Source of the DNA: a virus
Length of the DNA: 64,000 nt
IMG/VR virus record: IMGVR_UViG_3300021479_000016
Span: 1-64,000 of that record
Direction: 5' to 3' (one strand)
How positions within the stretch are numbered: position 1 is the first letter of the stretch; each line of letters opens with the position of its first letter. Shown here in pieces: positions 22,115 through 30,277 of the stretch. Made by a program: the position numbers and the translations under genes. The notes below the pieces were generated by a model. The model was not told where the DNA came from, searched no databases, and saw only the letters and a list, made by a program, of their open reading frames with translations.

Positions 22115-22627
22115 TTACTTGAGTATCCGCAGGTTCTTGATGAGCGCAAGCGTGCCGAACTGCACGCTGATGATCTCTAGCCCGAACTTAAAGCCGCGCT
22201 GCCTGCACGCCTTTAAAACACGGTCGCTCCAGTCATCCGTGCTAACAATAGCATCCCAGGTGTACTGCATGATAGTGTGAGCTATCTGACCTGAGCAGCT
22301 ATCAGCTATGGCGTGATCGGCGTTCTCGACTTCGAGCAGTGCCACTTTGATGTCGCGCACCTTGTACGTGATAACAGCCTCGAAGCCCACCTGCTTACCG
22401 TCCTTGAGTGTTACGCTTTGCGCCGTAAGGGCATGTGTGCGCGGCACAACGTGCTCGTGCTCGTACTGATCTATCCCGAATGGGATCATCCAGTTCCAGC
22501 CCGGATCCAGTACCCTAACGAATTTCCCTAGCCGAAGCTTGACACCTGACTCGTACGGGGCCATAATGACCCAGAAGCGAAATAGATCCACACATCCGAC
22601 AAGTAGATCTACGAGTTTGTCGAACAT
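22115..22627 (-). CDS. SPFH/Band 7 (stomatin-like) protein
   Basis: A 170-residue protein. An N-terminal hydrophobic segment (LVDLLVGCVDLFRFWVIMAP) leads into ESGVKLRLGKFVRVLDPGWNW, the classical start of a stomatin domain. VTLKDGKQVGFEAVITYKVR is the next conserved strand pair. The coiled-coil tail found in most stomatins is missing. It is the second SPFH gene of the window and lies within the virion module, downstream of a small plus-strand frame. Membrane scaffold or protease control is inferred from the family. Confidence 0.82.
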   Translation of the reverse strand: MFDKLVDLLVGCVDLFRFWVIMAPYESGVKLRLGKFVRVLDPGWNWMIPFGIDQYEHEHVVPRTHALTAQSVTLKDGKQVGFEAVITYKVRDIKVALLEVENADHAIADSCSGQIAHTIMQYTWDAIVSTDDWSDRVLKACRQRGFKFGLEIISVQFGTLALIKNLRILK

Positions 22628-22650
22628 GGTTCACACCTGAGGAGATTGAG

Positions 22651-22749
22651 ATGGTAATGCAGATCGCAGAAGGCATCCTGGTGGCAGCTGGCGCGTTATT
22701 CGTCATCTGCTTCGTGTGCACCGGATTGTATCACGGAGCGCACAGCTAA
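22651..22749 (+). CDS. Small membrane peptide on the opposite strand (32 aa)
   Basis: In the gap between two leftward genes the plus strand has GAGGAGATTGAG before ATG 22651 and a frame of 32 codons that ends at 22749. The peptide has one clear membrane helix (ILVAAGALFVICFVCTGLY). The start signal is excellent, but the gene runs against all neighbours for more than 20 kb and needs its own promoter, which I cannot see. Confidence 0.4.
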   Translation: MVMQIAEGILVAAGALFVICFVCTGLYHGAHS

Positions 22750-24989
22750 GACTGGGCGTCAACGCTCTGCTGCACCCTGCGGTCAAAATCTGAGCCAACC
22801 GTGCCAGATGCCTGCGTGCCCGGCTCTTGTGGCGGATTAGGCGCTGGCTGTGAGCTGTCCCCGGTAAGCTCCTTCCAGCCCTGCTTTAAGAGGTCCCAGG
22901 TGCTTGACTTCTCGTACTTTGGCTGGCCACCGTCGGCGTAGCCGTCATCGGTTGGCGCCTGCAACTGACTGGATGCTGTTCCGCCGACGACCGGCGATGA
23001 CGTGATCCCGCTCGGCAGGTACTTGCTCATCAGCGACTCCTTGGGGGCCAGCAGTGCGCTCATCTCGCGCGGGTTAAGCGCGGCCTTGCCAAGTAGGCCC
23101 TGCGCGCCGTTCCTCTGGAAGCTACCGAGAACGCCAAGTGGGAGCAGCGCGGGGTGATGCAGGGCGGCGTACACAACTGCGCCTCGCGCCCCCTCCGGTG
23201 TCAGCGCTTGCTCCAGGTTGCCAATAGAATTCATATCCTTGGCGTTCCCCAGGTTCTGCCCGGTGTTCGATCCGATGGCCTTACCGGCGTTCTGCGCGTA
23301 GCTCTGACGCCCCAACTGGGATGCGGCTGCGTTTAGTGCGTCGATGTCCTGTGGGTGCAGGGTGTTCTCCAGTGTCGCACCACCGAATCCAGTTGCGCTG
23401 GCTGCGGTCTGGTCACCATTGCGAAGTGCGTTCACGAATGTAGCTGGGTTGCGCGATACGCTACCCTGGTCACCGAGGCCGGGGCTGTACTTCTGGCGCA
23501 GCGCCTCGCCTAGCTCCATGCGGTTTACCGGGCGGCTTGCGCTCTGGAAGTTAGCGCGGGCTTGCGCGTAAGCTGGGCTGAGGTCGTCCATGACTCCCAG
23601 TAACTCATGTTTGGTGTCGAGCAGCGCCCGGTAGTCGTTCGTCTTACCGGCTGCCATCGACGCACCTATCTGGTCATCGAGGTGCATCTTCGCATAATGC
23701 ATCTGCTGGATCAGATTGCGGTCATCCAGTGGTTTACCGAAGTTCGCGGCAATGCGCGACGCATTCATCATGGCGTCCTGCATCGCAGGGCGTTGCAGCA
23801 GCGTCTGCAGCCGCGTGCCTATGTCGCTCAGGCCGGTGACCGTATCACCAGCCATAGGGGCGGCGGGCGCGTTGTCGCCGGGCGTGCGTGTGCCACCCTG
23901 CGCGGTGTCCATGGCCTCGCCGAAGCTGGCGTCAGAGGGCTTCGGAGGCTGCACGAAGTGCTCAGGGTTGTTCAAGGCGTCGTCGTACATCGTGCGCGCC
24001 TGGTAGTCGCGCGCCGCACCCGCCCGTAAACGGTCAGCTGGGGTACCGGAGATGCCCGTTAGTATATTGTCGATGGCATTCCGGTTGGCGTCGTCATTGT
24101 CACCGAATGCGGTCGTGAATCGCCCGTTGTTGCGCAGTGTGCGGTCCATCTGGGCAAGGCCCGGGTTGTTCGCGACCTGGGCAGTAGTGGGGTTGATGCC
24201 GTACTTGCCTGCCAGCGCACCACTCTTCCCGGCCTGCTCGATAGCGAGCCGCGCGGCGTCTGCTTGCTGCGGACCACCGGCAAACTGCGTAGCAAGACGG
24301 GAGGCAGCTCGTTGCTGCCCGCCCGGGAGCATATCCCCAACAAAGTTCATCACCGGCTTCACGCCAGGTATCTTCGTAATGGCCTGCCCGGCAGCCGGGA
24401 GGACGTGCGCTAATGGCCCGGCGGCTGCAGCTATCCCCGTATTGGCGGCCTGCTCGCCGAGGCTCTCTGAGGGCTGCATAGCGCCCAGGGCAGCCCCACC
24501 AAGGGTAGCGCCAGCGATCCCTTGCATCCCAGGTATCATTGCGGCAGGCGCCATGATGGCGGCATTGCCTGCGATGTTACCCATGCGCCCGTTCGGATCC
24601 TGCATCAACTCTTTGTCGGTGGCGCGTGTGTCGTGCACGTCCTGCGAGCTGGTCAGCCCAAGCTTCTGCCCGATACCTTGGCCGACGTCGTGGAACGCAG
24701 ACCCGATACCGGAGAGCTGGTCGGCGGTCGACGCCGGTAACGGGATGTGCGTGTCGAAGGGGCCGAATTGCAGTGTATCCTTGCCACTAGATAGGTTACT
24801 GGCGTGCCCCTCGAAGGTCTTCTGCGGGCTACCAGATGTGTTGCCGCCACCGGGCGGCAGAATCTTGGGCACAGGGCTGGGGTCGTACTCGCCGTTGTGG
24901 ATCATCATGGCGATGTCCTGCGCAGCCGCACGATCACCTGCATTGTGCGCAAGATCGAGCGCGTGCAGCAGGTCTTCCTGTGTCGCCAT
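22746..24989 (-). CDS. Internal virion protein, Ala/Gly-rich (747 aa)
   Basis: The protein is rich in Ala and Gly and has hydrophobic stretches at about 140-215 (AGNAAIMAPAAMIPGMQGIA; GATLGGAALGAM) that could insert into a membrane. The middle holds helical, Asp/Asn-rich segments, and the C-terminus carries YADGGQPKYEK. Size, composition and place between the giant polyvalent protein and two other core proteins fit the podoviral internal proteins that are ejected to form a channel through the cell envelope. The start overlaps the stop of the next protein by one base. No peptidoglycan hydrolase motif is seen. Confidence 0.65.
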   Translation of the reverse strand: MATQEDLLHALDLAHNAGDRAAAQDIAMMIHNGEYDPSPVPKILPPGGGNTSGSPQKTFEGHASNLSSGKDTLQFGPFDTHIPLPASTADQLSGIGSAFHDVGQGIGQKLGLTSSQDVHDTRATDKELMQDPNGRMGNIAGNAAIMAPAAMIPGMQGIAGATLGGAALGAMQPSESLGEQAANTGIAAAAGPLAHVLPAAGQAITKIPGVKPVMNFVGDMLPGGQQRAASRLATQFAGGPQQADAARLAIEQAGKSGALAGKYGINPTTAQVANNPGLAQMDRTLRNNGRFTTAFGDNDDANRNAIDNILTGISGTPADRLRAGAARDYQARTMYDDALNNPEHFVQPPKPSDASFGEAMDTAQGGTRTPGDNAPAAPMAGDTVTGLSDIGTRLQTLLQRPAMQDAMMNASRIAANFGKPLDDRNLIQQMHYAKMHLDDQIGASMAAGKTNDYRALLDTKHELLGVMDDLSPAYAQARANFQSASRPVNRMELGEALRQKYSPGLGDQGSVSRNPATFVNALRNGDQTAASATGFGGATLENTLHPQDIDALNAAASQLGRQSYAQNAGKAIGSNTGQNLGNAKDMNSIGNLEQALTPEGARGAVVYAALHHPALLPLGVLGSFQRNGAQGLLGKAALNPREMSALLAPKESLMSKYLPSGITSSPVVGGTASSQLQAPTDDGYADGGQPKYEKSSTWDLLKQGWKELTGDSSQPAPNPPQEPGTQASGTVGSDFDRRVQQSVDAQS

Positions 24990-26479
24990 TACGGGGTGCC
25001 CGGTGCTTTGTAGAGGTCACCACCGGGTAGGTAGCGCGCAGCTAGCCCGCTAGGCGGCTTCTGCCCGGGACGAGCCGGGGGTGTCGCAGCTGGGTTGCGT
25101 CCCAGCACTGCCCTGGTACGCGGCATCAGGAACTTAGTATCGAAGTCCCCGAACCTATTCATGGTGCCATTGTCCCACTGGAACTTAGTTGCCTCGGTCT
25201 TACCGGCAAGCAGACTCTGCCACTTGTCAACGATGTCCTTGAGTGCGTCGTTACTGTTCGCAGATGCAGCGGACTTGGCTAGCGCCATACGCTCTGCTTC
25301 TCCGCCGCCGTTCGGCAGCACGGCTTTGCTTATTTCTCCGGTCACGAAGTCTCGTATGCCGTTGAAGTTGGTGGGTGCCGGTGACCCCATAACCTGCTGG
25401 TTCCATGTGTTCTTGATCGTGTTCAGGAACGGCACGGGTCCGTTTTGTAGCGCCGCTATGGCGGGTCGCAGGACATCTATGTGCTGAATGGAGGTATTGA
25501 GCTTGTTGAGGTCCTTGGAGGTTGCTCCGCTCTCGAAGTCCTTAAGCACTCCCTGGCTGGCTGCGACCATACCCTGGTTGGCGATGATGTTTGATGCGCT
25601 CTCGCCAGGGAACTTGTCGAGCATGGCCTTATAGATAACGCTGGTCACGGGGTTAACCTGACCATTGGTCATGCGCGCCTGATATCCTGGAGGCATCGTG
25701 CCCTTGTCATGCAGCCACTGCGCAGCGAAGTCGATCTGCTGCGGGTCCATCTTGCCAGCCGACAGCTGCGCGGCAGCAAACTTAGCGGCCTGCGCATCCT
25801 GCGCGTTCTTCGCCTTCTGCGCCTCCTGCGCCTGCGCGATCTCTGGGTGAAAGTCCCACGCACCTGTGGCCGGATTGTATACCTCACCAGTAGCACCAAC
25901 GGTCTTTGGAGCCTGGTTTACGACCTTGTTCGCCTGCCCGCTTGCGTTGTTAACGTCGGACTGCGCGAGGCGCATGCGCTGCAGCAGGCTGCTGCCCATT
26001 GCACCGTACTGCCCGATCTGCGCCTGAGCGCCCTGGATGCCATACGATGCAGCGAGCTGCTGCTTAGCTAGCTCTGCCTCGCGAGTAGCGGCTAAGTTGT
26101 TCGCGTTCGCTGTGCTCACATCACCAGGATTGAACCCAGGGGTTTGCGTGAACGCAGCCGCACGCCGGTACGCCTGCTCCTGCTCACTCGGCCCCATCGG
26201 TGTGGCGAGAAGCTTGTCACGTGCGTCCTGCAGCGCCTTAGCCTGCTGCGCGTAGGCGCCCTCAAGGCCCTTCTGCACGGCACCATACTGACCCTGCAGG
26301 TTCTCTAGCCCCTGGCGGGACTTGCTGGCGCGCGACTGCGTGTCAGCCTTGCTGCCGATAGTGAGAGCACCCGACTGAGCCTGCTCACCAAGCAATGGGT
26401 CTGGTGCGTTATCGTTAGCGCTCGGGTCAGCGGTCTCGTCGTCTACAACGACGCCATTGTTGTCTGTATCTGCTGCCAT
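24989..26479 (-). CDS. Internal virion protein, coiled-coil rich (496 aa)
   Basis: After an acidic N-terminus (VVVDDETADPSANDN) the protein is mainly long Gln/Ala-rich helices (QGLENLQGQYGAVQKGLEGA; QAKALQDARDKLL) and ends Pro/Gly-rich. The first half resembles a coiled-coil ejection protein, and the second contains LDKFPGESASNIIANQGMVA. It shares single-base junctions with both neighbours. A role in the core or ejection channel is inferred from the module. Confidence 0.65.
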   Translation of the reverse strand: MAADTDNNGVVVDDETADPSANDNAPDPLLGEQAQSGALTIGSKADTQSRASKSRQGLENLQGQYGAVQKGLEGAYAQQAKALQDARDKLLATPMGPSEQEQAYRRAAAFTQTPGFNPGDVSTANANNLAATREAELAKQQLAASYGIQGAQAQIGQYGAMGSSLLQRMRLAQSDVNNASGQANKVVNQAPKTVGATGEVYNPATGAWDFHPEIAQAQEAQKAKNAQDAQAAKFAAAQLSAGKMDPQQIDFAAQWLHDKGTMPPGYQARMTNGQVNPVTSVIYKAMLDKFPGESASNIIANQGMVAASQGVLKDFESGATSKDLNKLNTSIQHIDVLRPAIAALQNGPVPFLNTIKNTWNQQVMGSPAPTNFNGIRDFVTGEISKAVLPNGGGEAERMALAKSAASANSNDALKDIVDKWQSLLAGKTEATKFQWDNGTMNRFGDFDTKFLMPRTRAVLGRNPAATPPARPGQKPPSGLAARYLPGGDLYKAPGTP

Positions 26480-27579
26480 TACGATAACGCTCCTCGCTTC
26501 CTCTTAACATGCCCGCCGCGTTTACTCCCGAAAGCAGCACCCAGCCCAGTGAGCGCACCCGTTACGCTCTGCAGCGGAGAGTTCTGGATCTGCGGATTGG
26601 TGCCGGTGCTCGCCCCATAATTAGTGGTCGTGCTTGGTACCTGCAGCCCAGATAGCGCGCTCTGCTCAGCTCCGGCGGCCACCAGCGGGAACTGATTCTG
26701 TGCGGTGAAGTTCGCCTTGGCTGCGTCGTAATTGGCCTGCGTGTTGGCCTGCTGCTGATTACCGAAGGCGTTCATGTTCTGCTCAGATGCGATCTGTTGC
26801 TGCACATTGGATGCACCAATATTCGCAGATGTCGCACCAGCGTTGATGACATCCGTGCCAGCGTTCTGCTGCGCGGTCTGCTCCTGCGTGCCAAGGTTTC
26901 CTGCGGTGCCAGCGAGACCGGCCTGGATCTGCGCCTCCTGACCAGCGGCCCCAAGTGAGCCAGCGTACCCTTGCTGTAATGCGCCAGACTGAGCCTGGCT
27001 GACGGCCTGCTGCTCATTGAGAGCAGCGTTCTGTATGAGGTTGGCACCCTCAGTGGAGTTGCCGGTGATATTGCCCGCCCCGATGATGCTAGACTGCAAG
27101 GCTGGCATGATGTTGTTCTGGAAGTTCTGCTGACCGGCCTGAGCGATGGCGTTGGTAACGTTCGCATTGTACGGGTTCATATAGCTCTGAACCGTGCTCG
27201 ATGTTGGCACCGCAGCGCTGTTGAGGTACGGTGATGCAGCCGACAGGCCGCCCTGCCCTGGGGCCACGGATGCCTTTACCTGATTTACCCCCTGTCCAAC
27301 TAAGTTCTGCGCTGCCTGCGTGGTGCTGTTGGCTGAGGCGCCGTTCAAGGCTGATGCATTGGCTGCGCCCGTGCTCAGTCCGCTCTGCGCAGCAACTTGA
27401 GGTCCCTGATAAGCCTGGTACCCAGAGTTCGCCCACTGGGCGACGCTGTTCAGGTACTGCTGCGTATAATCTGTGTACCAGCTCGGAAGCGACGAACTGC
27501 TCTCGCTCTCCTGCTGCGACTGTCCAGGAGTCTGAGAATTGCTTAGAAAACCGAGAGCCCCTTGGCTGGTGGCGCCCAT
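26479..27579 (-). CDS. Virion protein, Gln/Asn/Ala-rich helical (366 aa)
   Basis: The N-terminal LPSWYTDYTQQYLNSVAQWA and YQGPQVAAQSGLS is a signature shared with proteins in many podovirus tail regions. The rest is Gln/Asn/Ala-rich (NEQQAVSQAQSGALQQGYAG; SLGAAGQEAQIQAGLAG), consistent with a long helical bundle. The C-terminus is basic with GSKRGGHVKRKRG. Its place after the tail hub suggests an ejection protein or tail needle. Exact function is unknown. Confidence 0.65.
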   Translation of the reverse strand: MGATSQGALGFLSNSQTPGQSQQESESSSSLPSWYTDYTQQYLNSVAQWANSGYQAYQGPQVAAQSGLSTGAANASALNGASANSTTQAAQNLVGQGVNQVKASVAPGQGGLSAASPYLNSAAVPTSSTVQSYMNPYNANVTNAIAQAGQQNFQNNIMPALQSSIIGAGNITGNSTEGANLIQNAALNEQQAVSQAQSGALQQGYAGSLGAAGQEAQIQAGLAGTAGNLGTQEQTAQQNAGTDVINAGATSANIGASNVQQQIASEQNMNAFGNQQQANTQANYDAAKANFTAQNQFPLVAAGAEQSALSGLQVPSTTTNYGASTGTNPQIQNSPLQSVTGALTGLGAAFGSKRGGHVKRKRGALS

Positions 27580-28700
27580 TATCGTCCGCCCTTCATATAG
27601 TGATGTATCGGCTTAGCATCAGCTGGCAGCCTGCCCCTGGATGCGTTCACAGCTTTGTGCGTGCGCAGATTCTTGACAAATCCGTCAAGTACTTTTGCGC
27701 CGCTACTGTTATCCCCATTCCCCAGACCACTCACCACGTCAGCTGAGAGCACGTACTCGCCATTCGCGAGGCGCGCCGGGATGTCGTCGCTGGTGCCATC
27801 ACCAGGACCTTGCACGTATCGAGACCCCTGCTCGGGGGCTGACAGCGCCCCGGTGCGATCTGGAGCCCCACCGGCTGCGAATGGTCGCGCACCGGGGCGC
27901 ATACCATGCTGCGGTCCCATCATCGGGGCCCCTGTCACCGGGGCCCCCATTTGCGGCGCTCCCATCATTGGGGCGCCCATCACCGGCCCACGGGGCATAG
28001 GCGGACGTCCCCCAGCCGCTGGCATCACGGGCCGCTGCATCATCGGTCCGCCCATGGCGAACTTCTTCACCCGGCCGCCGCGCTTGTGCGTGACGGGCGC
28101 GATCTGGCCGCCGTTCGGATTGACCTGCTGGAAGAACTGCTGCTCGGGGCCCTGGCCGTAGGTGTAGTACGAGGACAGCGGAGCCGCCGGGGCCTGCACG
28201 CGGGGCGCATACCCGGTGCCTGGGGTGGCACCCGTGATCCCCTTGTAGTTCTGCCAGTTGTAGCCCCCAGGAGGGCCGTAGCCCGTCGATCCACCCTGAC
28301 CAGGTAGTGCGGCAAGAGGTCCGCCCATTCCAGGCATCGTGGGTAGCGTGGCGTTGGCCTTGGCTGTGTTCATGTGTCCGGCTGCGCCCAGAATTGCGGT
28401 GAGCGCTGACAGCACCGCAGATCCCTGCTTACCGCCTAGTGACGATAAAGCGCCCGCAAGAGCGCTCGGAGCGGGACTACTGGCGGCATCAGTGGCGTTA
28501 ATGTTATGCTGCGCCTCCAGCTGGTTGGTTTTGCTCTGATTGAGCGCAGCAGATGTGCTGATGGGTGACAGTGGGTCGGTTGGATCGCTAGGTGCGGGCG
28601 CAGCTGGCGTGGACGCGTACTGGGATGACCAGGATGACGTCGGGTCGTAGCCGCTGGAGTCGCCGCCGCTGAAGTCCATGTAACTTGGGTCTACTGACAT
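27579..28700 (-). CDS. Virion protein with MGAP repeats and shared YGQGPEQQFFQ motif
   Basis: A 373-residue, Pro/Gly/Ala/Met-rich protein. YTYGQGPEQQFFQQV lies at about 181-195 and the same core recurs in the next protein. After a basic KRGGRVKKFAMGG stretch comes a run of MGAP repeats (about 236-262). Then DDIPARLANGEYVLSADVVS and KVLDGFVKNLRTHK, a conserved phage module that occurs in tail/ejection proteins. It starts at ATG 28700, nine bases after the previous stop. Structural role is inferred. Confidence 0.65.
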   Translation of the reverse strand: MSVDPSYMDFSGGDSSGYDPTSSWSSQYASTPAAPAPSDPTDPLSPISTSAALNQSKTNQLEAQHNINATDAASSPAPSALAGALSSLGGKQGSAVLSALTAILGAAGHMNTAKANATLPTMPGMGGPLAALPGQGGSTGYGPPGGYNWQNYKGITGATPGTGYAPRVQAPAAPLSSYYTYGQGPEQQFFQQVNPNGGQIAPVTHKRGGRVKKFAMGGPMMQRPVMPAAGGRPPMPRGPVMGAPMMGAPQMGAPVTGAPMMGPQHGMRPGARPFAAGGAPDRTGALSAPEQGSRYVQGPGDGTSDDIPARLANGEYVLSADVVSGLGNGDNSSGAKVLDGFVKNLRTHKAVNASRGRLPADAKPIHHYMKGGR

Positions 28701-28709
28701 GATGTGTAC

Positions 28710-30017
28710 CTAAACGCTGTTCTGAGGTGTAATACCGGCCTGCTGCGTGGTGCGCATCGCGGGCGGAGGGGTCTGGGGCTGTCCGACGGGCTGGAAGAAC
28801 TGCTGCTCAGGGCCCTGCCCGTAGGTTGCCCAGTTGGTGCCAGCCATATTGGCTTCTTGTCGTGGCTGGTACCCGTAGCCGCTATACGAGCCAATGTTGG
28901 TTGATCCCATGTCACCGGGAGCCGCGATTGGCGGTGGCCCAGACTGTCCGGGAAGTGAAGGCAATGCGGTTGACGCTGGGGTCGCTACCTGACCAGGTAG
29001 GGTGGGCGATGAAGCTGTCTTGGACGGCTGCAGGAACGGCTGAGCAGCTCTTTGACCTATTATACCACCAGCGATATTCCCTGCCGTAAGCGCAAGCGGG
29101 CTAGTGCCCTGGTTGTTTGCTTGCTGCATAGCCCCGGTAATAGCACCGGATGCCGCCCCACCCAGACCGCCGGTCAGAGCGCCATTCGCTGCACCGCCGC
29201 CAAACAGCGTGCCACTAAGAGCGCCGCCCCCGGCACCGGCTGCGCCCTGCACTAATGAATTGGCGGCTATCTGAGGGACGCCGTACACGTCTGTCAGGTA
29301 CGCCTCGCCGGTCGGTATGATGCCGCTAGCGCCAATCCCGGCGCCGATTGCTGCGCCTCCCAGTGTCTTGCCGACCGATCCCCATGTAGTTGGCTTGCCC
29401 TCGATAGCGTTACCGGCTATCGTGGTCCCGGCGCCAGCTAGAGCAGCCATCGCAGCTGGTGCGCCTAATCCACCGGTTAATGCGGTAGCGGCGGCGGCGA
29501 CTATTGGCACACCCCATTTATCAAGAAATGAAGTGGGTGGCCTTTGGCCAGCAAAACGGGAGATATCTGGGGCTGCGCCAGATTGCGCAATGTTCGCCGC
29601 CGCGTCCGTCCCGTTGTTGACGGCGGCTCCGCTACCCCAGTCGCCGTACGGGTTCTTACCTAGGCTCTGCCCGCTGGTGCCGTTGAATGTGCTGTTCTGT
29701 CCAACAGCTTTGTAGTAGTTCTGGATATCCTGCGGGGTCCATTTGTACGATGGATCCAGCGCCTGCAATCCGCCACCACCACCCTCAAGCTGCTGCAGCA
29801 ATGGATCTGACGTGATGGAGTTGTAGTTAGTATTATACGATTTCCCGCTGTCGATACCGGCCTGTAGAGCCCCGGCGTAATTTCCGCTATTAATGTCATT
29901 TACAGCGGTGGTTGTGTACTGCTTGAGCAGGGCTGCTTGCTGGGCAGCAGCCGCCGCAGCAGCCTGCTGTTGGGCTGCAGCGTTGACAGGCGGACCCATC
30001 TCTCGTGGAGCTGGCAT
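28710..30017 (-). CDS. Virion protein with glycine-zipper segments (435 aa)
   Basis: The start is ATG 30017 in a TAATG overlap; a longer frame would overlap the neighbour. Residues 10-30 are a run of Gln/Ala (QQQAAAAAAAQQAALL). The centre holds glycine-zipper stretches (AAATALTGGLGAPAAMAALA; AGAAGGGALSGTLFGGGAAN) that could span a membrane. The end is Pro-rich with the shared YGQGPEQQFFQPV motif. It fits a channel-forming internal protein. Confidence 0.65.
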   Translation of the reverse strand: MPAPREMGPPVNAAAQQQAAAAAAAQQAALLKQYTTTAVNDINSGNYAGALQAGIDSGKSYNTNYNSITSDPLLQQLEGGGGGLQALDPSYKWTPQDIQNYYKAVGQNSTFNGTSGQSLGKNPYGDWGSGAAVNNGTDAAANIAQSGAAPDISRFAGQRPPTSFLDKWGVPIVAAAATALTGGLGAPAAMAALAGAGTTIAGNAIEGKPTTWGSVGKTLGGAAIGAGIGASGIIPTGEAYLTDVYGVPQIAANSLVQGAAGAGGGALSGTLFGGGAANGALTGGLGGAASGAITGAMQQANNQGTSPLALTAGNIAGGIIGQRAAQPFLQPSKTASSPTLPGQVATPASTALPSLPGQSGPPPIAAPGDMGSTNIGSYSGYGYQPRQEANMAGTNWATYGQGPEQQFFQPVGQPQTPPPAMRTTQQAGITPQNSV

Positions 30018-30277
30018 TACGGCACCAGCTTCGATTGAGAGCCGCGCGCATTCGATAACGACTCGCCCAGGCGTGCGCCCCACTCGCGCCAGTCATCGAA
30101 TTGGTACGGATTAGGGGGGTTAAGCGCATCCAGCACGGGGTTGTTGAAGAACATCATCCCCCAGCCGCGCCAGTCATCACCCGACAGATTGGATATCGTC
30201 GAGTACTGCGCCAGCGCCAAGGAGACGCCATTCGCCCAGGTATGAAGGTCCATGCCATTCGGATCTGGGGTCTGCAT
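30017..30277 (-). CDS. Hypothetical tail-region protein (86 aa)
   Basis: An 86-residue soluble protein with many Trp (DDWRGWGMMFF, DDWREWGARLG). The two W/DDW-x-x-W-G blocks may be an internal repeat. It is sandwiched between the tail hub and an internal protein with overlapping start and stop. A small assembly chaperone or tail component is possible. Confidence 0.6.
   Translation of the reverse strand: MQTPDPNGMDLHTWANGVSLALAQYSTISNLSGDDWRGWGMMFFNNPVLDALNPPNPYQFDDWREWGARLGESLSNARGSQSKLVP

Noticed and set aside
29057-29067. Perfect TGGTATAAT inside a virion gene (minus)
   Set aside because: It reads as Gly-Gly-Ile-Ile codons and no gene starts nearby; an internal promoter cannot be supported.
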